The position numbers and the translations under genes are program-made. Below, one piece after another: positions 35,902-47,393 of a stretch of 64,000 nt of DNA (positions within the stretch are counted from its first letter, which is position 1; each line of letters starts with the position of its first letter). The stretch spans positions 54,930,916 to 54,994,915 of the forward strand of contig CM070629.1 in NCBI GenBank assembly GCA_036346255.1, in the 5' to 3' direction. The notes under the pieces are model-generated. The model made no database searches, was not told where the DNA came from, and saw only the letters and a program-made list of their open reading frames with translations. This DNA comes from Ampelocalamus luodianensis. Taxonomy: Eukaryota > Streptophyta > Magnoliopsida > Poales > Poaceae.

Positions 35902-36761
35902 TGCTGGGCGGAGTCACCTCTCGATCGATCTCCTAACTCCTAAGGTGGCGGTGGCGGTGGCGGTGGCGGAGAGATCTGGGCATCTGGCTGGCTGGCTGGA
36001 GAAGAAGCCAGACGGACTCCTTGTAGCAATTTGTGTTGACAATTTGTGTTGAGAGAGCACGATGCAGTTCATTAGTAAGCTTCCTGTAACAGCTGATTGC
36101 TGATTGCTGAGTTTAGTTTCCTGTGGGCGGAATGATTCATTGCTGCGCTGCAGTGCGCGCGCACACACACACGGGGATCAGATTCAGAATTTCAGATACA
36201 ATAGCATTAGCATTAGCACACACCCAACACTAGCTGCACCATTAGTTTTGTCCACAACTACATACTTATACTATATAATTGAATCCAATCACAGGCACTA
36301 TCCTTTCCTATCCTATCCTGATTCCTGCAATATGGAGTACCTACTACTGCAGATTAGGATTAGCCAACATTATTTAACAAACTAAAAAAGATTCCAATCC
36401 CAACACCATACGGATCGATGCCTAACCCCACCTCCAAACCATTACCTGCTGCTGCCCTGCCCACAGTGCTGAAACTTGCAGCCCAACAACTGATCTATTA
36501 CAGCATGTGCATTGACACAATCATCAGTTACAGCAATTACCTTGATAATGCATATATTTAATACAAAATAACATTTGTGTTTGTTATGCAAAACTAGGAA
36601 TGATCCTGCTTTTTTAACACCAGTGCTGAAATAACAATAATATCCACATACATCAAACGAAAAAAGATAACTCATCTTTGACAGCATTAATTATTTTGCA
36701 ACAAAAAAAAAACAAGAGAGCTCATAGCATGCAAGGCGAAACAAGCAGAGCAAGCCAAACT
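35902..36761. other. SMO2 5' flank and COX VIIa-like 3' flank
   Basis: The region contains the 5' UTR and promoter of the SMO2-like gene (with a GGTGGC repeat, the complement of GCCACC, at 35944-35970) and the probable 3' UTR of the COX VIIa-like gene. No TATA box was placed with confidence. Confidence 0.4.
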
Positions 36762-37077
36762 TCAATCCTTTTTCCCTATTCCGTGGGACATGTTGTAAAA
36801 CCCACGCCCCTGTTTGTAATGTCCAACAGAAAAACCAGTTACTGACTAGACTAAAAGCAAGCACCTTCTCAAAGCAAAACAGAATAATAAACAAGGCAGT
36901 GGTCAAAACTCCTCACTCACAATCATGAGCATGCTGGAAGCGGCCAGCGCAAGGGGGATCGCAACAGACGTCACCACATCTAAACGCCCTTTCAACTAGG
37001 TATGCTTGCTCAAGTTTTGGAAATACTGCTGTTGCTTAAAGAGCCTCTCACATGCCAAAAATGGCGCTTCTGTCATC
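36762..37077 (-). pseudogene. COX VIIa-like mitochondrial gene with an in-frame TAG
   Basis: Two coding exons are readable: 36921-37076 (start ATG at 37076-37074) and 36762-36809 (stop TGA at 36764-36762). They join through a GTGAGT donor and a CAG acceptor. The reading gives MTEAPFLACERLFKQQQYF, then SKHT-stop-LKG, then VVTSVAIPLALAASSMLMI and, after the intron, GRGFYNMSHGIGKKD. This matches the roughly 67-residue plant cytochrome c oxidase VIIa-like protein of the inner mitochondrial membrane, with its single membrane span. Codon 27 is TAG where relatives have Tyr (TAC/TAT), a single-base change. Splice sites, start and terminal stop are otherwise intact, so this is either a recent pseudogene, an allele, or a sequence error. 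A 5' non-coding exon is proposed at 39503-39600. Confidence 0.75.
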
Positions 37078-39502
37078 CTGCATTGCGACGGAACAATCTA
37101 AGTAAACTTATACCACGACGGGAAATATATTATCCACTGATTAATCACTACTGCATTCTCATTTAGAAAAGAACAGCGATCTGCATGGACAGTTTTAATA
37201 AGAACGATACACAATTAATTGCCTTTCAAGTCTTCAGATGTAACCATCATTGAGAAATCAATAACTCTTGAACAGGTTCTTTCCTTCTGTAAGTATTCAA
37301 ATTCAAATTACAACCATGCCATCCTAAACCCTTTACATTGTTCAACTTTCCAAACACTTTGAAGTTTGGTAGTTCGCTCCTAGCACTTGTAACAATGTAT
37401 ATATCCACTGTCTCTACATAAGGGAAACTGGAAAATGTCGCAAGACTGATCATTAACCAGTACTTCATGGCAATGTTCAAGGAGCTAGGATTTAGTCAGG
37501 TGGTGGCCCGTAGCGTGGCGCCTAGGGCGCCTAGGCGGCCGACTAGCGCCCGTGCAGAGCAAAAACAATTCACAAATGATGAAATGAAACTATTGTTAAT
37601 GGGCTTAAAACCCAATCCTCGGCCAACCGGCCAGCCAGGCCCAACCCGAATCTAACCTAACCTTATCCTCACAACACTCTCTCTCATTCTCACAGCGCTC
37701 TCTCTCTCTCTCTCTCAAGTCTCGGCCGCCCCTCTCCCTCTCGCTCTCCCTCTCTGGATTCGGCCGCCCTCTCACTCTCCCTCTCCGGACCTCCGCCGCC
37801 GCCTAGAGCAGAGGGGGCCCGAGGGGGAGTAGGCGAGGAGAAGGCGGCGAGCGGTGAAAACAGGCGAGGAGAAGGTGGCCGGTGGTGAAGATAGGCGACG
37901 GCGATGGGGAAGGCCTCCGCCGCCTTGGACCATCTCCACCTGCCTCGGCGGCCGCTGTGGGCTGCCCACTGCCGCCACGCCTTGGGCCGCCTGGGAGCTC
38001 CTAGGACTGCCTAGTTGGGCGGCCGCCTAGACACCTGACTAGGGCCCGAATTGTGCCGGCCGCCTAGAGCAACTTCATGAACACTGCTTCATGGAAGGAA
38101 TTGTATATAATCATCGTACCACGCTAACTAAAAGTCTTGTTGACAATAAAAAAGTATATATGAAAAAACAGCTTCACACTCTAGTCTTAACACAAAATCG
38201 CTGGTGATGGTAATTTTTTTATGAAAGTACTATCGACCACTTCAAACAAGAATACGGAGAGAGACAATCCAATGGCATAAGGTGGTAAGAGACGACACCT
38301 TCAATCGGATCATGCTAACAGAACAACCAACAAGGCAAAGACACACGTACTTTTGAGTGGGAATAAACAGTTTTTTCTTTTGTGTAGAACTAGAATGCAA
38401 AGTACACAGCTCCTAACAGAGTTCTCTCCAGTACAATCAGATAGTTATATGCAAAGTAAGAAAAGAAGGAAACTAGAACTGTTTGTTCTGGAAACCATCA
38501 ATCAGTAGTGGCGACATGCATGAGTACACTGCTCTCACAATGGACGGTTCTATTTTGGAGCTTCTGTAGTCCTGTTAGTTTAGTTGATACATGCTGACAA
38601 AAATACTTGTCGAAAACAACTTTGCCCGTGCTGTGCGTGCCTATGTGTAAGCCTTTCTAACAACTCCAAGAGCAAAGGAATACTTTACCATACTCCAAGA
38701 GCAGGCAACCAAATAAAAGGTGCATGTCTTTTGCTCCGTAATGAATGAATATGCACGTAAACAGTGTATCAACAGGATTAATACACTCAAGTTATTCCAT
38801 GTTTTTGTCCGAGTCAATGGCTATCACTTGAGACCATCCCGGATCAAAGAGTGTCCATTGAAATCCGGCATGTCTTCTTAATCAAACTCTAAGAAAAAGG
38901 CATTTATTTAAGAAATATTTCTGATAATCACAGCAACATATTAAACAGTTTCCATTTATCATTTGCCCAGGATTAGCCCCTTTTTTCTTCTTGTGGGTGG
39001 GCCATACAAATCACATAACTAAAAATAAGCGAAAGAGAGCAGAAGAACAATGGCCTAGAATGTCAGGTTGGCATGTTGAATCCAGCGATCAGGATACATT
39101 AAATCTGTCAGAATAGTCCCCCCATGTATCATCGGCCCAAGACCGCATAGGGTTAACACAAGATGAAGAATCCCCTTTTGTTTACAAGCAGCAGTCCACC
39201 CAATCCAAGATACGAGATGAAAGAATCCATCTAGAGAAATCGGCTATCTTTAGGGAACGGAATGAAACGAAACGAGATGGATCCCTCCATATACAACCCG
39301 CGGTTATCCTAACGTTAAGTTGGCAAGAGGAAAGCTTAAAACATAAAGATATATCTATCTATCTATCACGAATGAACAATCAAGGGTTTCAGATTGCAAA
39401 TGATCATTGCGAGAAAAGAAAGATCGGGCACATGTAGTAGTAATAGCTGGAGTATTCAATTACTGAGGGGAGGGGAGGGAGGGGGAGGGAACAAGAAATT
39501 AC
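37078..39502 (-). other. 5' UTR intron of the COX VIIa-like gene
   Basis: An acceptor AG lies one base before the start codon (GCAATGCAG, then G-ATG), so the first exon must be upstream. The best donor is CTAAG-GTAATTTC at 39503/39502. The intron would be about 2.4 kb and contains a hAT-type element at 37471-38086. 38100-39480 shows nothing recognisable. Long first introns in 5' UTRs are common in small plant housekeeping genes. Confidence 0.55.
37471..38086. mobile_element. hAT-type non-autonomous element, 616 bp
   Basis: The ends are CAATGTTCAAGGAGCTAGGA at the left and CAGTGTTCATGAAGTTGC read inward from the right. The perfect 8-bp duplication CTTCATGG flanks it (37463-37470 and 38087-38094). 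The interior is GC-rich, with GGCGCCTAGG/CCTAGGCGGCC words near both ends and a CTCTCTCTC run, and is non-coding. Confidence 0.87.
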
Positions 39503-39600
39503 CTTAGCTGCCTTGGATCGAAGATCGGGCAAGAGATGGGCGAAGATCGGGGAGGAAGGAGGAGGAAGCCTGCCTGTGTCTTGCTCTTGCAGAAAAGCAC
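39503..39600 (-). other. Probable 5' non-coding exon of the COX VIIa-like gene
   Basis: Purine-rich on the plus strand, ending in a good donor on the minus strand (GGCAGCTAAG, then GTAATTTC). The upstream limit is not determined. There is no start codon that extends the protein. Confidence 0.45.
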
Positions 39601-39639
39601 TCCACTCTTCCAGGTATTACATTGAAATCCATTCGGCAG

Positions 39640-40158
39640 GGAATTCTCCGTTCCCCAACAGGGAATTCACCCATTAGGGAATGAGAATCGGGATGGGACT
39701 ATTTTTTCCCTCACGGGGATACTAATATGCAAATACAATTCCCTATCGGGTGAAGCGGGATGAACGTTCCCCTACTCCCCATCCCGTTACCCGCATAGAC
39801 CCCCGATAAGACACGTAGAGCACTAGCCCAGTACCGCACAACTCGATAAGACGATAGCTAGATAATCTTATTTGCATCATTTACTTTCCATATGCTAATT
39901 AATCAAAAAATATTGTCATTTTAGTATTGCATGTGAATGTTCATACTCATTTTATAACATTATGAATCTTATTTTCTCTTCTTTCGGGATCCAACTTGCG
40001 AGTATGGGTCCCCGTAGGCCCCGATAACCCGATGAGGATAATGACGGGAGAATAGCACCCGAGAACGGGGATGAGGATAGGGACAGAAAATTTTCTACCT
40101 CTCAGAGATAGAGATATTCCACTACTCCGACGGGGAATGGCTCCGTTGCCATCCCTAA
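39640..40158. repeat. hAT-like dispersed repeat in the divergent promoter region
   Basis: The right end, read inward, is TAGGGATGGCAACGGAGCC, a typical plant hAT-derived terminus. The interior has many CCCCG/CGGGG words, for example GGGAATGAGAATCGGGATGG near the left. The left boundary and target duplication could not be defined (possibly CAGGGAATTC near 39639), so the element may be truncated. It lies between the 5' ends of the COX VIIa-like and BPM genes. Confidence 0.5.
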
Positions 40159-40494
40159 TGCCAATTAGCCAAGCCAAGCCAATTCCTTAAGAAACGAAAG
40201 GTTTTGTTTTTAGAGGACCAAAACGAAAAAACAACAGGGGAACTAGTGGTAAATAAAAGAGATACCAACCAAGCAAGGAAGGAAGGAAGCAAGCAACCTC
40301 CCCGTCATCGTCGTCGGAGCGCCTCCGCCCTCTTCCTTCTCCTCCTCACCGGAAGGAATCACGCGCCGGTGTTTCCTCCCCGCCTCCACCGCCGCCGCCG
40401 CTACCACCGCCTATACCGAGCGGAGGCCCCTCCCGAACACCCACTCTTCCCCCCAACCCAATTAGGCTAGGGTTTGTTCCGCCCGCCGGATGCG

Positions 40495-43400
40495 ATGGCG
40501 GTGCCGCGGCCTTCGTGGTCGCGGTCGGTGACCGAGACGGTGCGGGGCTCGCACCAGTACACCGTCAAGGGCTTCTCCCTCGCCAAGGGCATGGGCCCCG
40601 GCCGCTACGTCGCCAGCGACACCTTCTCCGTCGGCGGCTACGACTGGGCCGTCTACCTCTACCCCGACGGCAAGAACCCCGAGGACAACGCCAACTACGT
40701 CTCCGTCTTCGTCGCCCTCGCCTCCGAGGGCACCGACGTCCGCGCCCTCTTCGAGCTCACCCTCCTCGACCAGTCCGGCCGCGCCCGACACAAGGTCCAC
40801 TCCCACTTCGACCGATCCCTGCAGGCCGGACCATACACCCTCAAGTACAGAGGATCCATGTGGTAACAATTCAATTCCCATTCCCATTCCCATTCCCATT
40901 TTCGATTCCTACTCCTTACCTTCTTCTATTCCTACTTCCTTAATTGATACGAACCCCTAAATCCCTACCTTCCTTCGCTCCAATCGCGTTACCATTGCTC
41001 CTCCAAGGGTTACTTTAACATAGTTTTGCAATTTTAGTTAGTTAGCTCGATTGCTAGCTTCGGTTGCTGACATTTGTCCATTTCTAGTTCTAGCAGTGAC
41101 CAGTATTTGTTGTCCCTGAGCAGGTTGTGTGCTCTGGAGTGGATTCATATCCGATTGGGGCTTGTGAATGAATTTATCGCTACCTAGGTTAGGGATTGGG
41201 GCTAACAATGACCTACCTTTAATTTGTAGCAAACCAAATGTACTTGAAAGTTATGTCTGGGTTGGTACATATACTGCACAAATTCTGGGTTAGAATAGAA
41301 ACTTAGGAAGCCAGTTGCTTACCGCTGAGGGAGTTGGGGTCTTACGTTTCTGCATTGATGACGTACGTGCAGAGACTAATGGTTCTGTTCAGATTACCGT
41401 ATTATTAGGTAGGAAAAGGTTTGTTGGGTTTAAAATGATGCGGCTAGGGTTTATTAACTCCTGCTGATCAATTACTTCATATCTTTCCTCGTAAACCATA
41501 ATGTGCTCTTCCCTCCTTGGCAATTGGCATCTTTCCTTTTTCTGTGTATTTGTATTCTTCGCTTCTATTTCACAATGGTAGTTAACAGTGCTACATTCTT
41601 GTTAGGGGTTACAAGAGGTTCTACAGAAGATCGCTCTTAGAAACATCAGATTTTCTGAAGAACGATTGCCTAGTAATGAACTGCACAGTAGGTGTTGTCA
41701 AGAACCGTCTGGAAACACCAAAGAACATCCAGATTAATGTTCCACCATCTGACATGGGCAGTTGCTTCAAGGAGCTCCTCAAACTCGGCATTGGCTGTGA
41801 CATTAGTTTCGAAGTGGGTGATGAGAAAGTCCAGGCACATAAGTGGATTCTTGCCGCTCGCTCCCCGGTATTCAAAGCCCAATTCTTTGGTCCTATCGGA
41901 AACCCTGACCTAGACAGAGTTGTTGTGGAGGATGTCGAACCTGTCGTCTTCAAGGTAATGGTTACATGCAGATCACACCACTTTCCAGCATATTTCTGTT
42001 ATGGAATCTAGTGCCTCCTTTTCAGGGGATTTTGGTTAATATTTAATATGTTTTTGAACTGATTTGTAGGTGTTTTTCTCTCTGTATAGGCTTTCCAGCA
42101 TATTTCTGTTATGGAATCTAGTGCCTCCTTTCCAGGGGCCTCCTTTCTCTGTATAGGCTGTGTGCAGTTGTAATTTAACATATTTCCAGCAGAATACATA
42201 ACTAAATTACCATAAAGTAAGCATGTTTGGTCTCATCACATATGAACAATCTAGGTCTGTTTTTTTTGTGTGTGTGTTAGAACCAATCTGGGTTCCGTTT
42301 CTGTACTAGAACTTTTGTCCACTTCTCTAAGTTTGAACCTTTTACTTTGAAAAAAAGAGAAAGAGATCCTTGCATTGATATTGATTGAAAGTACCACCTT
42401 ATGGTAATGTTACAATTTTCCTCCCAATGCAGGAAATGGTGAATTTTGTATACTCTGATGAACTTCCTAGCATTCATGAACTAGCTGGATCTGTCTCGAT
42501 GTGGACATCAACAGTAGTAATACAGCATTTGTTGGCAGCAGCTGATAGATACGGATTGGACCGGCTACGTCTCCTGTGTGAGGAAAAGTTATGTGAGGAA
42601 CTCACTGCTGAAACAGTTGCAACAACATTAGCCCTAGCTGAACAGCATCATTGTGCTCAGCTGAAGTCTGCCTGTCTAAAGTTCACTGCTGCTCGAGAAA
42701 ATCTGGGAGGTATGACTTTTGTTATCCACTTATCTGGAATATATGTAGCTTTTTGTTGAGAGAACACAGCGTTGTGTCTTCTGTTTATCAATATTTGCGC
42801 AGTCTTAGGGTAATTTTGTTACAAGTTTTAGTGTATTATTGGATCTAAATTCTAAAGCAAAGACTATTTCCCACTTCTCTGCTATTGTAGGATTCTTTTT
42901 GTAGGTGACGGTCCCCCACTGTTTAGTAGCTTTAGTGAACTTAATTGATGGGGTTAGAATAAGAACTCTACTTTTCATCAGTAATATTTCTTCTCCTAAT
43001 TTTGATCCAGAGATGTAACAGTGCAGCAACAAGCCAAGTAGCCAACAAGGTAGTGTCTGATGCATGTGTAGGTAGCATATAGTGCACATATTTGGGAAGG
43101 AAAGTTGCCTTGTAAACATGGCCCAGAAGGACATGCTGGCAGCAAATAAAGATGCTATATTTAAAAATTTAAAGCTTGTTGACTTTCAATAATGCATGAA
43201 TGGGCCTAAGAATATCTATGATAAATAGTGTAACCATTTGGTTCATGTCAAATATAATGCTTCATGAGTCTTATTCCAATAATGCATGAATTTCGAAGTT
43301 CTACCTGTAACTGCCTCATTTTTTTTTTTATTAATGGTGATATATGTATGTTGACTAGCAAAATAGTGATCATACTATAGGATGATTGCAAAAGGCACGA

Positions 43401-46400
43401 TCAAAGTCGTACACGACGGCGTTAGATTGTCCTGAAAATAATAGGATTGGTAGAACACTAGAACATTCTTATTCTTTATTTCTTTTTAATTTCCTAGTGT
43501 CTTAAAATAGTGTTGATATAGTTCTCAAGGGCTTCCAGTGAGCTATCAAGATTAACGAACACATCTTGACTTGTAGCATCAATATTCTTGTTTTTAAATA
43601 ACAGTTGCGTATTTGAAATTTTTGGAGTGCCTACAGTTCATTCCACTAATGCTAAAAACTCAGAGCTTTAAGTCAATGTGTGTGCCTGCGCTCACCCCTG
43701 TGATCATGTGGGTGTGGGTGAGTGGGTGCGCGGTCTCATGTGCGCATGCGTGCATGTGTGACTGTGTCCATGTGTGTGTTTAATTATTGTGCTGCGATCC
43801 ATGTGGCATTCAAGGAATTGATTATGCTTTTTAATGCCATCATAAGAATTACCTTCTCCATCCTTGTTTGTCATTTAGTCACCGTTTACTATTCCACTTT
43901 TACCCCTCTGGTGTGGTGGTCTTTTTGCTTTGATGCTTGCTGGATTGATTTCTAATTTGTCTAGCTTCCGTACTGTTATGCCCCAAGTGTTCTTGGTGAG
44001 TTTCTATAACAATACTGTGAAAAGACTACCTTCAGCTTCAGATAATTCAGCTATCAAAAACATGGGTTGAGGACAATGTCATTATCTTCGCCCCGGGAGA
44101 CATGGTCTCGAAACGAGTAGCAAACCCCGCAGCGCTTGGCAAGAGTGCTCCTACCACTGGCCACACTGTATGATGACAGACTGACCATACATGGAACGCA
44201 AAGAGCCTTCGCAAGTTCTACCTTAGGAGGTATATTGTAAAAAAAAAAAAAAAAAAACAAAAACAGGTGCATGACCGACAACATCCTAACCTACGTTTAT
44301 GGACTTGTAATGAACCACTGTGTAAACCTTTCTTTTGGACGTTGAAACCCTCCGCGGGTCCATGTATAAAAACGACACGCGCATGGCCTTCGCGGCCGGT
44401 GACATGGAAACCCTCCGCGGGTCCATGTATAAAAAGCGACATCGCGCATGGCCTTCGGCCCTGCAGACATGGAAACCCTCCGCGGGTCCATGTATATAAA
44501 AACGACATCAGCGCATGGCGCTTCCCGGTTGCACATGGAAACCTCCGCGGGTCCATGTATAAAAACGACACCGCGCATGGCCTTCGGTCTGCACATGGAA
44601 AACCCTCCGGGTCCATGTAAAAAAATAATAATAATAATAACACGCAGGCCTTCTACCCGATGCACGTGGAAAACCCTCCGCGGCCCATGTATATATAAAA
44701 CCCTCCATGGGCCCATGTATATAAAATATATATATACAATAATATACGATACTGTGGCTCCTCCGGCCCTATCAAAAAGGTGGTGGACGGCACGCGGCCG
44801 CGCTCCTCTTCTGGAAAATTACATATACGAGGCTCCTCCAAGCCCTATCAAAAAGGTAGAGGGATTCGCCACGCGGCCGCCGCCCTCCTAAAAATTACAT
44901 ATACTGGCTCCTCCAAGCCCTATAAAAAGGTAGGGGACGGCACGCGGCCGCGCTCCCCTCGGAAGAATTGTATAGATGAGGTTGGTGAGCCTTATCAAAT
45001 TCAAAACATATATACATACGTACACATAGACTTCTCAAAGAACGCCTCACAATTTTATTGCTTCAAACTCAACAGACACGAGTTCGCACATAACAAAGAC
45101 AACTCAGGTGTCGCGGACTCAAGCTTGCGGAACAAAGTCCCATTCCTGGCTCCTCATCCGACGCGTCGCATGCTAGCAACTCCGACAACTCCCGCGACTG
45201 CACTCCGCGTGACGCGCCCAGGACTCGACGAGCTTTGTATCGAAGCACTAAGGTTGTGCGGCACACGGGCCCCACGCCCACCGTCCCGGTGGGCGCGGCC
45301 TGTTCCTGCTCCTCGACCGCACATCAGCAGAACAGCAGGGCCGCAGCCACCACCACCGAGCTATCCTCCCTGCGCCTTGGCCAGCAAAATCGGCCTTTGG
45401 CGTACAAGACAAAGCAAAACAAACACAAGACTAGCGCGAACCGCAACTACCGCGAGGCACCCGCGGAGTAGGAGGAACCTCGTCCGCAGATCACGGCCCG
45501 TAGACATTCGAGAGCTTTAAGTCAATGTGTGTGCCTGCGCCACCCCTTCGACGGCGGAAGGCACGCCTCGCATGTGCGGCAAAGACCAAAGATCACTGAT
45601 CATGGCCGGGCCGTTTCTTCTTCTTGGGTGTGGGTGAGTATGGGCCAAGAAGGTGCGCGGTCTCATGTGTTCACAAAAGCATGCTGCGCCAGAGCATGTG
45701 TGACTGTGTCCAGTCGCGGGTGGAGAAGCGTGTGTGTTTAATTATTGTGCTGCGATCCATGTGGCATTCAAGGAATTGATTATGCTTTTAATGCCATCAT
45801 AAGAATTACCTTCTCCATCCTTGTTTGTCATTTAGTCACCGTCCGGAGCGCCGCCTCGTACGTATTCCACTTTTACCCTCCCGCCGGTGTGGTGGTCTAT
45901 TTATTTTGCTTTGATGCTTGCTGGATTGATTTCTAATTTGTCTAGCTTCCAGACTGTTATGCCCCAAGTGTTCTTGACCAACCCCCGAGGTCACCAAAGT
46001 GAGTTTCTATCGGAGTGGCCCGACAATACTGTGAAAAGACTACCTTCAGCTTGATAATTCAGCTATCAAAAACATGACAGGTTGAGGACAATAGCCCCGG
46101 GACCATTATAGGGGTTTTTTCTTTGACTGTTTTGTAATTGGATAGTGACAATTTCTAACTTGATATACATCTTTGTGGGATAACATTCTTGCAAATAGTA
46201 GAATTGAATAAGTTCTTATTTTCTATCTATGTGTGGAATTGTTTCTTTAGTTGCGTTTTCTAAATCAGTACAACTGAAGAAACATGCTATGAGGTTATCA
46301 ACAACACACAAGTCAGTTACTGCAATTACTATTTATAAAATCTACTCCCTATGAATATGTGTTCACCTCTTTGAAGAGGAGAAGAAATGCAAACCTTATC

Positions 46401-47161
46401 ATATTAAGTGAAGGAGAAGAATAACAACTTTAAGCAGTAGAATTTTGTTAGACCCTTTGGATTTGCAAAAGCTCCTTCATTTTCATGGGCTATAAATGGA
46501 TGAGAAGACATGCTACTATGCTAGTCAAGCAGTAGAGGTTCAATAGCACCCTCAGTTTGGTCAGCAGTAATCTCCCCCATTTTTTGCTAGTTGGTAACAG
46601 TGTGCTTTTGCAAATATACAACTCTTGTTCTCATGGTAATTTTAGCTCCAACATATTTTTAACAAGTGGCTTAGTACATTTTCTCTATATTTATAATATA
46701 AATGTAGTAATACACGGTAGGAACCGTCCCAACTGCTTAAAAAAAACAAATCTTCTATAACAGATAGGTATCTGTCGCTTACATGCTCTCTTTGGGGTGA
46801 TTGTAAGATTGGTCTGCACTCCTTCCAAGTTGAGCCTGCACTACTCAATTGATCGAGTGCCTGAATTTCTTATTTCTAAGTTTGAGTTCTAATAAGCGAT
46901 GACGACGAGTCTCGTCTGCCGGAAATTCTCATGTTGTGCTGTTCCTTTTTGTGTCTTTGTGCAGCTGTGATGGAGACGGAAGGGTTTAATTACTTGGAGG
47001 AGACATGCCCGTCCCTGCTATCTGACTTGTTAGCAACCGTTGCAGTAGTGGACGATGATCCTACATCACTTAACCGAAAAAGGGGAGTCAGTGGTAACGA
47101 AGGTGCGAATCCGGTGGAAAGTGTGGAGGCGAGTGAAAGGAGCACCCGTAGGAGGGTTTAG
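40495..47161 (+). CDS. BTB/POZ and MATH domain protein (BPM), CUL3 ligase adaptor
   Basis: Coding exons 40495-40862, 41606-41954, 42433-42709 and 46965-47161, all GT-AG, total 1,191 nt and 396 residues. An N-terminal MATH domain (about residues 10-150; GYDWAVYLYPDGKNPEDNAN) is followed by BTB (about 180-300; CDISFEVGDEKVQAHKWILA, then PVVFKEMVNFVYSDELP) and a BACK-like helical tail (AADRYGLDRLRLLCEEKLC; ALAEQHHCAQLKSACLKF). BPM proteins bind CUL3 through BTB and substrates such as HD-ZIP and AP2/ERF factors through MATH, targeting them for ubiquitination. The C-terminus (SLNRKRGVSGNEG to STRRRV) is basic and nuclear-signal-like. The ATG at 40495 has G at -3 and +4. Another ATG at 40490, out of frame, opens a 13-codon frame across it. 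Intron 3 is 4.25 kb and contains unusual repeats. Confidence 0.95.
40868..40900. repeat. (TTCCCA)n short repeat just inside BPM intron 1
   Basis: Four copies of the hexamer TTCCCA start within 10 bp of the 5' splice site of intron 1. Confidence 0.85.
43662..44085. repeat. Intron 3 duplication, copy 1
   Basis: 424 bp from AGAGCTTTAAGTCAATGTG to GACAATGTCATTAT, matched by copy 2 at 45511-46108. Unique intron sequence continues on its left, and the inserted block 44086-45510 on its right. Confidence 0.85.
44341..44720. repeat. Minisatellite of about 63 bp, six units, in BPM intron 3
   Basis: Each unit contains CATGGAAACCCTCCGCGG followed by GTCCATGTATAAAAACGAC and CGCGCATGGCCTTCGG. CATGGA and TCCATG within a unit are complementary, so each unit can form a small hairpin. 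The last two units are diverged and run into AT-rich sequence (AATAATAATAAT, then TATATA). Long reading frames on both strands here are repeat artefacts. Confidence 0.9.
44755..44990. repeat. Minisatellite of about 76 bp, three units, in BPM intron 3
   Basis: Units begin GGCTCCTCCAAGCCCTATCA, contain AAAAAGGTAG and CACGCGGCCGC, and end AAATTACATATAC. A fourth partial copy fades after 44975. NotI-like GCGGCCGC is present in each unit. Confidence 0.88.
44995..45510. other. GC-rich unidentified sequence inserted in BPM intron 3
   Basis: About 515 bp between the 76-bp minisatellite and duplication copy 2. Open on the plus strand (part of a frame starting at 44780) but with no recognisable domain. 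Composition and sharp boundaries suggest inserted DNA. No target duplication or inverted ends were recognised. Confidence 0.4.
45511..46108. repeat. Intron 3 duplication, copy 2, with interleaved extra segments
   Basis: The same backbone as copy 1 with almost no substitutions but lengthened to 598 bp by about a dozen short, mostly GC-rich extra segments of 2-50 bp (for example CCGGAGCGCCGCCTCGTACG after TTAGTCACCGT, and ACCAACCCCCGAGGTCACCA after GTGTTCTTG). Beyond 46108 normal intron sequence resumes. Confidence 0.85.
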
Positions 47162-47393
47162 CTGGTTAGATGCAGGCTGTGGACTAATGTAGCTTCTTGC
47201 TGCCCCTCTATGCGTCCCATGAATTGTATGCTATGGTCGGAGTTATGTCAAGTGCTACCAGTGACGAAAATTTGATTTGGACACAGAGTAGCTTGTGAAT
47301 AATCTCCTATCCTGATTGATGGCAGCAGCAGCAGCAGCAGCTCTGCCCTTGGTATGAAAGTGCTGGTGGTATCTTAAGATGCTCCATTCTACC
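47162..47393 (+). other. Probable BPM 3' UTR with a short (CAG)n
   Basis: Sequence directly after the BPM stop codon; contains about seven GCA/CAG trinucleotides at 47322-47341. The polyadenylation site is not identified. Confidence 0.5.

Noticed and set aside
40462..40943. Two further long frames over BPM exon 1 (one on each strand)
   Set aside because: High-GC shadows of the MATH-domain exon; only the 40495 frame joins correctly to later exons.
44218..44716. Overlapping minus-strand frames with repeated Gly-Gly-Phe-Pro-Cys words
   Set aside because: They are translations of the 63-bp minisatellite in different frames.
44780..45520. 246-codon plus-strand frame in BPM intron 3
   Set aside because: Its first part is the 76-bp minisatellite translated and the rest has no recognisable domain; it lies in an intron on the gene's own strand.
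43662..46108. Possible small LTR element (TRIM) with the intron duplication as LTRs
   Set aside because: The copies lack TG...CA ends, a PBS, a polypurine tract and a target duplication.
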